The position numbers and the translations under genes were made by a program. A stretch of 19,633 bases of DNA from an uncultured Bacteroidota bacterium (GTDB taxonomy: Bacteria > Bacteroidota > Bacteroidia > NS11-12g > UBA955), in assembly GCA_903953615.1 (NCBI GenBank), contig CAJBKH010000213.1:1-19633 (forward strand). The letters run 5' to 3'. The notes under the pieces are model-generated. The model was not told the DNA's origin. It searched no databases and saw only the letters and a program-made list of their open reading frames with translations. Of this stretch, positions 13,961 through 19,633 are shown in pieces (position 1 is the first letter of the stretch; each line of letters begins with the position of its first letter).

Positions 13961-15217
13961 ATGCTATACCATTTATTTACATATTTACATCAAAAATACC
14001 ATATTAGTGGTTTAGGGGTTTGGCAATACTTAACCTTCCGTATGGCTTTAGCAGTTATCTTTTCATTATTGATTTCTGCAGTGTTTGGCAAACGTTTGAT
14101 CAACGCCTTACACCGCATGCAGGTTTCAGAAACCATTCGCGATTTAGGATTAGCAGGCGAAGAGAAAAAAAGAGGTACACCAACCATGGGTGGTTTAATC
14201 ATTATCGGTGCCATCTTAATCCCCACCCTACTATTGGCGCGCCTTACCAATGTGTATGTATTATTAATGATTGCGGTAACCGTATTATGTGGTTTAATTG
14301 GCTTCATCGATGATTATATTAAAGTATTTAAAAAAGACAAAGCAGGATTAGCTGGTCGTTATAAAATTTTAGGTCAAATTATCGTAGGTCTCGTGGTAGG
14401 TCTTACTTTATACTTTAACAAAGCGGTTGTGGTTACTAACCATTACACATTAAAAGAAGTAGCCACTTTAAACTTAGATACAACCAAATTAACTGGAAAA
14501 ACGATTGCTGGCGAACGTCTTTTTATGCAAAATATTAAGTCGACCGAAACAACCATTCCATTCTTTAAAAACAGTGAATTTGATTATTGCAGCATCACTT
14601 CTATTTTTGGCGAAAGCGCTTCTAAATACTGTTGGATTATCTATGTGCTAATTGTTATCTTTATTATCACGGCTGTATCAAATGGTGCCAATATTACCGA
14701 TGGAATTGACGGCTTAGCCGCAGGCACCTCGGGTATCATAGGTATCACATTAGGTGTGTTTGCATTTGTATCGGGCAACGTAATCATTGCTAAATACCTT
14801 AACATTATGTACATCCCTTATTTGGGTGAACTGTTTGTATTTGCTGGTGCTTTTGTTGGTGCTTGTATCGGATTTCTTTGGTACAACAGTTATCCAGCCC
14901 AAGTATTCATGGGCGATACCGGTAGCTTAACCATTGGTGGCATCATAGCAGCCTTAGCGATTATAGTTCGCAAAGAATTATTAATTCCAATTATGTGTGG
15001 CATTTTTATGGTGGAAACCATGAGTGTAATGCTACAAGTTGCGTATTTCAAATACACCAAAAAGAAATATGGCGAAGGGCGCAGAATTTTCTTGATGTCG
15101 CCTATTCACCACCACTATCAGAAAAAAGGATTTCACGAAGCTAAAATCGTTACCAGATTTTGGATTATCGGTATCATACTCGCTGTATTAACTGTCATCA
15201 CATTAAAAATTAGATAA
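13961..15217 (+). CDS. mraY: Phospho-MurNAc-pentapeptide transferase MraY
   Basis: A polytopic membrane enzyme of 418 aa that transfers phospho-MurNAc-pentapeptide to undecaprenyl phosphate to make lipid I. Conserved features are D117-D118 (FIDDY), NGANITDGIDGLA at 241-253, D319 in MGDTGSL, and the H383-H385 triple in SPIHHHYQKKG. It is longer than the usual ~360 aa because of an insert at about 152-222 between membrane helices, which contains mostly polar sequence. Enlarged MraY proteins of this kind are, as far as I recall, typical of Bacteroidota. The ATG is 1 bp after the murE stop; murD starts 2 bp after its own stop. Confidence 0.96.
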   Translation: MLYHLFTYLHQKYHISGLGVWQYLTFRMALAVIFSLLISAVFGKRLINALHRMQVSETIRDLGLAGEEKKRGTPTMGGLIIIGAILIPTLLLARLTNVYVLLMIAVTVLCGLIGFIDDYIKVFKKDKAGLAGRYKILGQIIVGLVVGLTLYFNKAVVVTNHYTLKEVATLNLDTTKLTGKTIAGERLFMQNIKSTETTIPFFKNSEFDYCSITSIFGESASKYCWIIYVLIVIFIITAVSNGANITDGIDGLAAGTSGIIGITLGVFAFVSGNVIIAKYLNIMYIPYLGELFVFAGAFVGACIGFLWYNSYPAQVFMGDTGSLTIGGIIAALAIIVRKELLIPIMCGIFMVETMSVMLQVAYFKYTKKKYGEGRRIFLMSPIHHHYQKKGFHEAKIVTRFWIIGIILAVLTVITLKIR

Positions 15218-15219
15218 GC

Positions 15220-16578
15220 GTGAATAAAAGAATCGTCATATTAGGTGCTGGAGAAAGTGGAACTGGATGTGCTATACTAGCCTTGCAGAAGGGATATGAT
15301 GTGTTCGTTTCTGACAAAGGTGAAATCAAGCCTGCATATGTTGAAGAGTTAGAAAAAATAGGTGTAGCATTCGAACAAAATCAACACACCGAAGATTTAA
15401 TTTTAAATGCCGACGAGATTATTAAGAGTCCGGGCATACCCGATAAAGCCGATATCATTGTTGCGGCAAAAGCAAAAAACATTTCAATTATTTCTGAAAT
15501 AGAATTTGCCAGCAGATATACCAATGCAAAACATGTGGGCATTACAGGCACCAATGGCAAAACAACAACCACCATGTTGTGTTACCACATTCTACAAAAA
15601 GCAGGTTTTAATGTCGGCTTAGGGGGTAACATTGGCAAGAGCTATGCGCGTCAGGTAGCCGAAAACGATTTCGAATATTATGTTTTAGAATTGAGCAGTT
15701 TTCAACTTGACAACACGTATACTTTCCGTCCAAACATTGCGATTCTTTGCAACATCACACCCGATCATTTAGATCGCTATAACTACGAATTTCAGAATTA
15801 CATCGATTCAAAATTCCGCATCGCCATGAACCAAACCAAAGATGATTATTTCATCTATTGTGCCGATGATCAAATCACCGTTAAAAATCTTTCAACACAC
15901 AAAATTGATGCGCAACAATTACCATTTGCGTACGACAAGAAATTAGAGAAGGGCGCATACGTGCTCGACAAAGAATTTCACTTATTAGACAACAACAACT
16001 CAACCAATAACAACACCCACTATTTAACCATGTTCATTAATGATTTCGCCTTAAAAGGCATCCACAACAGCTACAATGGTATGGCCGCTGCCATTGCCGC
16101 AAATGTTTTAAACATTAGCAAAGAAAACATCCGCGAGAGTTTAACCGACTTTCAAAATGTAGAGCACCGTTTAGAATATGTAGCCACTATTGGCGGTGTA
16201 GAATACATCAACGATAGCAAAGCCACCAACGTCAATTCAACATGGTATGCTTTAGAAAGCATGGATAAACCAATTGTATGGATTGTAGGTGGTGTAGATA
16301 AAGGCAATGATTATGAGTCGCTTTTACCAATGGTAAAAGAAAAAGTAAAAGTAATTGTATGCTTAGGTCTTGACAATACTAAAATCCACGCTGCATTTGG
16401 CAAACATGTCGATTTGATGTTGAACACCAGCAGTGCCGAAGAGGCTGTGAAAGTTGCTAAACGTTTTGCCGCAAAAGGCGATGTCGTATTGCTTTCACCA
16501 GCATGTGCGAGTTTCGATTTATTTGCTAACTACGAAGACAGAGGCTGGCAATACAAAGCAGCAGTAAAAAATCTGTAA
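15220..16578 (+). CDS. murD: UDP-MurNAc-L-alanine:D-glutamate ligase MurD
   Basis: A cytoplasmic Mur ligase of 452 aa that adds D-glutamate to UDP-MurNAc-L-Ala. Its N-terminal Rossmann-like domain begins RIVILGAGESGTG, followed by KSPGIP at 69-74, the P-loop GTNGKTTT at 110-117, ELSSFQL at 157-163 and NITPDHLDRY. The C-terminal domain contains NDSKATN and LSPACASFD. The start is a GTG at 15220 with no nearby ATG, two bases after the mraY stop; the N-terminus from here is exactly family-like. A small Asn-rich insert (DNNNSTNNNT, residues 257-266) sits in the central domain. The 60-bp gap to ftsW (16579-16638) contains no recognisable signal. Confidence 0.95.
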   Translation: MNKRIVILGAGESGTGCAILALQKGYDVFVSDKGEIKPAYVEELEKIGVAFEQNQHTEDLILNADEIIKSPGIPDKADIIVAAKAKNISIISEIEFASRYTNAKHVGITGTNGKTTTTMLCYHILQKAGFNVGLGGNIGKSYARQVAENDFEYYVLELSSFQLDNTYTFRPNIAILCNITPDHLDRYNYEFQNYIDSKFRIAMNQTKDDYFIYCADDQITVKNLSTHKIDAQQLPFAYDKKLEKGAYVLDKEFHLLDNNNSTNNNTHYLTMFINDFALKGIHNSYNGMAAAIAANVLNISKENIRESLTDFQNVEHRLEYVATIGGVEYINDSKATNVNSTWYALESMDKPIVWIVGGVDKGNDYESLLPMVKEKVKVIVCLGLDNTKIHAAFGKHVDLMLNTSSAEEAVKVAKRFAAKGDVVLLSPACASFDLFANYEDRGWQYKAAVKNL

Positions 16579-16638
16579 GCTTAATAAAAAAATTAAGGCG
16601 ACTTGATTTGCTCAATACAAATCATTTAGCGAAGGTTT

Positions 16639-17802
16639 ATGAAAATAGGAAAATTAACATTCAGAGGCGATGCCTATATTTGGTTTGCGATAATTTGTTT
16701 ATCGCTTATCGGGCTATTGGCTGTATATAGTGCTACTGGATCGCTTGCGTTTCGGAAGCAAGATGGCAATACTGAATACTTCCTATTAAAACACGCCCTC
16801 TTTTTATTTGGCGGATTTTTTCTGATGTACTTTTTTCATTTACTCGATTATAAATACTTTTCAAGACTCTCGCAGATGGCCGTAATAATTGCCATATTTC
16901 TGCTCATCGCAACCTTGATATTTGGTAACGATGTGAATGATGCTAAACGAACCATTACTATTTTTGGCATTACATTTCAAGCAAGTGATTTTGCAAAATT
17001 TACGCTGATCATGTTCATTGCGCGCTATCTTTCCAAGAACCAAGAGGAAATGAATTCGCTGCGGGGGTTTATGATTATTTTAGCATGGATATGCGGCATT
17101 TGTATTTTAATTATGCCCGAAAATTTAAGTACTTCATTGGTGCTGTTTTTTACGTGTTGCATGTTGTTGTTTATTGGTAATGCACGTATCAAACATTTAT
17201 TATTATTAACGGCTTCATTTGCCATTATTGCACTCATCGGTTTTACCGTTTTATTAAAATCGCCAGAAAGCATGTTACCAGGCAGGGCTGCGACATGGAA
17301 AGCGCGTTTAGAAAACTTCACTGGTAAAGACACGGTAGAGGAATACCAAACGATACAAGCTAAAATAGCAGTTGCATCGGGCGGATTGACTGGTAAAGGT
17401 CCTGGCAAAGGTGAACAAAGTGCCTACTTACCAGAAGCCTATTCGGATTTTATTTTCGCTGTTATCATAGAAGAATATGGCTTAATTTTTGGTGGCTTGG
17501 TGGTGGCCGGTTTGTATTTATTAATTCTTTATCGCACCATTCGCATTGTGATAAAAAGTCCAAAAGCATTTGGCGCGCTGTTGGCAGTTGGGTTAGCTTT
17601 TAGTTTGGTGTTACAAGCTTTCATACACATGGCAGTTGCTACCAGTTTCTTTCCATTAACAGGCTTAACATTACCGCTCATCAGCATGGGTGGTACAAGT
17701 ATTATATTCACAAGTGCTGCCTTTGGTGTCATCCTAAGTGTCAGTCGATCGGTTGAAGAACAAGAGGAAAAAGAGAAAGGAGGCGCTGTTGTCGCTGAAT
17801 AA
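16639..17802 (+). CDS. ftsW: SEDS-family septal glycosyltransferase FtsW
   Basis: A polytopic protein of 387 aa with about ten membrane helices, belonging to the SEDS family, which polymerises glycan strands from lipid II with a partner class B PBP. Signatures are GDAYIWF and VYSATGS near the N-terminus, the GRAATWKARLENF loop at about 215-227, and GKGPGKGEQ followed by YLPEAYSDFIFAV (263-275), which holds the conserved Asp270. The C-terminal PLISMGGTS is diagnostic. FtsW rather than RodA is chosen because it lies in the dcw cluster between murD and murG. The charged C-terminal tail (EEQEEKEK) is encoded by bases that also resemble the murG ribosome-binding region. Confidence 0.95.
   Translation: MKIGKLTFRGDAYIWFAIICLSLIGLLAVYSATGSLAFRKQDGNTEYFLLKHALFLFGGFFLMYFFHLLDYKYFSRLSQMAVIIAIFLLIATLIFGNDVNDAKRTITIFGITFQASDFAKFTLIMFIARYLSKNQEEMNSLRGFMIILAWICGICILIMPENLSTSLVLFFTCCMLLFIGNARIKHLLLLTASFAIIALIGFTVLLKSPESMLPGRAATWKARLENFTGKDTVEEYQTIQAKIAVASGGLTGKGPGKGEQSAYLPEAYSDFIFAVIIEEYGLIFGGLVVAGLYLLILYRTIRIVIKSPKAFGALLAVGLAFSLVLQAFIHMAVATSFFPLTGLTLPLISMGGTSIIFTSAAFGVILSVSRSVEEQEEKEKGGAVVAE
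17778..17783 (+). promoter_or_regulatory. AGGAGG Shine-Dalgarno site supporting a TTG start for murG
   Basis: AGGAGG lies 5 nt before the in-frame TTG at 17789, an ideal spacing. Shine-Dalgarno sites are rare in this window and in Bacteroidota generally, so this one may help a non-ATG start that lies inside the end of ftsW. It could also be chance within the Glu/Lys/Gly codons of the ftsW tail. Confidence 0.4.
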
Positions 17803-18874
17803 AGTCATCATATCAGGAGGCGGAACAGGTGGCCATATTTTTCCAGCAGTGGCCATTGGCAATGAATTGAAAAAACAATTCCCTGCTATTGATATATTAT
17901 TTATTGGTGCTTTGGGCCGAATGGAAATGGAAAAAGTGCCTGCAGCTGGTTTCAAAATCATTGGATTACCAATCGCAGGGATACAAAGACGCTTAACCAT
18001 ATCGAATTTATTGGTACCCTTTAAATTAATTGCTAGCATTTTAAAAGCTAAGAAAATCATTCGCGAATTCCAACCTGATGTTGTGATTGGTGTTGGAGGT
18101 TACGCAAGTGCTGCTGTGCTTTATGCAGCTTCTACAAAAAAAATACCTTGCCTTATTCAAGAGCAAAACTCATATGCTGGCTTAACCAATAAATGGCTGA
18201 GCAAAAAAGTAAATACCATTTGTGTGGCTTATCAAAACATGGGCAAATTTTTTCCTCAAGAAAAAATAATTATCACAGGCAATCCTGTGCGTTCTGATAT
18301 AGCAGAAGCTGCTAAGCTCAATTCAAAAGAAGCTAAAAAAACGTTGGGCTTTGATGCTGAATTACCTTTGGTATTGGTGATAGGTGGCAGTCAAGGTGCC
18401 CGCACAATTAACAATAGCATACAAGCCAATCTAAATGATTTTAGCGAAAACAATTGCCAACTCTTATGGCAAACTGGCAAATCATTTGCTCCTGATACCA
18501 TGTCAAAAAAAGGTTTGCAAGCCTTACCATTTATCAGTGATATGGCAACGGCCTATGCCGCTGCCGACCTTGTTATTTCGAGAGCGGGTGCTACCTCTAT
18601 AAGCGAATTGTCATTACTAGGCAAACCCTGTATATTAGTGCCCTTACCTAGTGCAGCAGAAGACCACCAAACAGCCAACGCAATGGCATTGGTAAATAAA
18701 AATGCAGCACTTATTGTAAAGGATAGTGAGGCAAATTCACAACTCGTTTCTAAAGCAATTGCGCTTCTCAAAAATGCGCCATTACAATCCGAACTTTCTG
18801 CGAACATTAAACAATTCGCTCAACCCGATGCATTAGTCAACATAGTTGACCAAATTAAAAAATTAACGCGGTAG
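17789..18874 (+). CDS. murG: UDP-GlcNAc:lipid I N-acetylglucosaminyltransferase MurG
   Basis: A peripheral membrane GT-B enzyme that adds GlcNAc to lipid I to form lipid II. From the TTG at 17789 it is 361 aa, close to the usual 355-365. Motifs are SGGGTGGHIFPA at about residues 9-20, VGGYASAA, IQEQNS, GGSQGARTIN and, in the donor site, SRAGATSISEL and PLPSAAEDHQTANA. No ATG lies near the N-terminus. A GTG at 17738 would add 17 very basic residues that are just ftsW codons read in another frame, so TTG 17789 with AGGAGG 5 nt upstream is preferred. The overlap with ftsW is then 14 bp. murC begins 4 bp after its stop. Confidence 0.93.
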   Translation: MSLNKVIISGGGTGGHIFPAVAIGNELKKQFPAIDILFIGALGRMEMEKVPAAGFKIIGLPIAGIQRRLTISNLLVPFKLIASILKAKKIIREFQPDVVIGVGGYASAAVLYAASTKKIPCLIQEQNSYAGLTNKWLSKKVNTICVAYQNMGKFFPQEKIIITGNPVRSDIAEAAKLNSKEAKKTLGFDAELPLVLVIGGSQGARTINNSIQANLNDFSENNCQLLWQTGKSFAPDTMSKKGLQALPFISDMATAYAAADLVISRAGATSISELSLLGKPCILVPLPSAAEDHQTANAMALVNKNAALIVKDSEANSQLVSKAIALLKNAPLQSELSANIKQFAQPDALVNIVDQIKKLTR

Positions 18875-18878
18875 TATT

Positions 18879-19633
18879 ATGAATATAAAGGACATCAAAA
18901 CAGCTTATTTCATTGGCATTGGCGGCATTGGCATGAGCGCGATAGCACGCTACTTTAAATCGCTTGGAATTGCCGTTCACGGTTATGATAGATCGCAAAA
19001 CGACTTTACCTCCCAGCTGATTTCCGAAGGATTTAACATCCGTTTCTATGAAGACATTCAACACATTCCAAAAGAAATAATTAGTTCTCCAAAAGAATCA
19101 ATTGTTATCTATACACCTGCAATTCCGGCAGACCATAAAGAAATTGTATACCTAAAAGAGAAAAAAATAAAACTCTATAAACGCTCCGAAATATTAGGCT
19201 TAATTTCTAAAAACACCTTTACCATTGCAGTTGCCGGCACCCATGGCAAAACCACTACTAGTTGTATGATTGCTCATTTATTGAATGAATGCGGCATTAA
19301 TTTCACTGCGTTTCTTGGTGGAATCAGCACCAATTTTAACAGCAACTATTGGCATAAAACCGATGGAAGGAATATTTTTGATCAAGCCATTACCGTTGTT
19401 GAAGCTGACGAATTCGACCGCTCTTTTTTAACGCTATCACCAAATATTGCCATTGTAACCTCGACAGATGCCGATCATTTAGATATATACGGGCAAGCCA
19501 ATGAGGTAAAAAAATCGTTTCAAGCTTTTATCAATTGCATGCAATTAGATGGCACTGCGCTCATAAGAGAAAAATTAGATTTAACCTTTCTGGGCGAAAC
19601 CATTCACTATGGCAAAGCTCGAAAATCTGAAGC
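18879..19633 (+). CDS. murC: UDP-MurNAc:L-alanine ligase MurC, 5' part (runs off the window)
   Basis: An open frame from the ATG at 18879 to the window end, giving 251 residues with no stop. MurC joins L-alanine to UDP-MurNAc, the first stem-peptide step. The N-terminal domain has FIGIGGIGMSAIA at residues 11-23, replacing the usual dinucleotide-type loop. IVIYTPAIP is at about 75-83. The ATP site is GTHGKTTT at 120-127, and this GTHGKTT form separates MurC/Mpl from MurD/E (GTNGKTT). VEADEFDRSFL (174-184) and DADHLDIYG (197-205) follow. Mpl is the main alternative, but the position right after murG favours MurC. The C-terminal half is missing. Confidence 0.94.
   Translation, partial: MNIKDIKTAYFIGIGGIGMSAIARYFKSLGIAVHGYDRSQNDFTSQLISEGFNIRFYEDIQHIPKEIISSPKESIVIYTPAIPADHKEIVYLKEKKIKLYKRSEILGLISKNTFTIAVAGTHGKTTTSCMIAHLLNECGINFTAFLGGISTNFNSNYWHKTDGRNIFDQAITVVEADEFDRSFLTLSPNIAIVTSTDADHLDIYGQANEVKKSFQAFINCMQLDGTALIREKLDLTFLGETIHYGKARKSE

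Noticed and set aside
13990..14307. 105-aa minus-strand ORF inside mraY, and similar antisense ORFs in ftsW, murG, murE and murD
   Set aside because: They lie wholly opposite strongly conserved coding regions, have low-complexity sequence and no family resemblance; they are shadows.
17738..17788. Extended murG start at GTG 17738
   Set aside because: The 17 extra residues are a basic shadow of the ftsW tail; TTG 17789 has AGGAGG at 5 nt and the correct family N-terminus.
1..19633. Defence system, prophage, insertion sequence, CRISPR array or integron
   Set aside because: No transposase, integrase, cas or phage-like gene, no spaced repeats beyond the mraZ operator, and nearly all bases are in conserved housekeeping genes.

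Overview
The window looks like ordinary chromosomal DNA from a member of the Bacteroidota (Bacteroidetes). The evidence is AT-rich DNA with almost no Shine-Dalgarno sites, TAnnTTTG-type promoter boxes just upstream of genes, a Bacteroidota-style caa3/aa3 oxidase cluster with two subunit III genes, an FtsL_2-like division protein, an enlarged MraY, and a secreted protein family usually mislabelled 'asparagine synthetase B'. I see no mobile element, tRNA, rRNA or CRISPR array, and the longest non-coding stretch is about 190 bp.

Region 1 (1-4857, + strand) is an aerobic terminal-oxidase and oxidase-assembly cluster. It starts inside heme A synthase (ctaA/COX15, 3' end only) and continues with heme O synthase (ctaB), two different cytochrome c oxidase subunit III genes, a subunit IV-like gene, a SCO1/SenC copper chaperone and a DUF420/CtaM-like membrane protein. 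Two poorly characterised genes follow: a 79-aa exported CPMC membrane protein with its own promoter, overlapped by a DUF983 zinc-ribbon membrane protein. Heme A synthesis, Cu delivery and structural subunits are thus encoded together; subunits I and II are probably upstream, outside the window.

Region 2 (4865-8439, - strand) is convergent with region 1, separated by 7 bp. It has a tightly coupled three-gene operon: an RmlD-like dTDP-4-dehydrorhamnose reductase, the fluoride channel FluC/CrcB and a secreted GATase-like protein, joined by TAATG stop/start overlaps. Upstream of it is a separate outer-membrane beta-barrel gene with a CSDAG motif.

Region 3 (8529-19633, + strand) is the division and cell-wall (dcw) cluster: mraZ, rsmH, ftsL-like, ftsI (PBP with PASTA), murE, mraY, murD, ftsW, murG and the 5' part of murC. 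Most neighbours overlap or lie within a few bases. murF is missing from its usual place between murE and mraY. A candidate promoter and three AAAGTGG repeats at exact 10-bp spacing precede mraZ and look like a MraZ autoregulatory operator. MurE carries the DNPR motif, predicting meso-diaminopimelate peptidoglycan.

I did not find a clearly new multi-gene system. The best leads are the CPMC/DUF983 pair beside the oxidase genes, the secreted Cys-containing 'AsnB-like' protein coupled to a fluoride channel, the MraZ operator, and a pair of near-identical promoter/start blocks implying leaderless transcripts.
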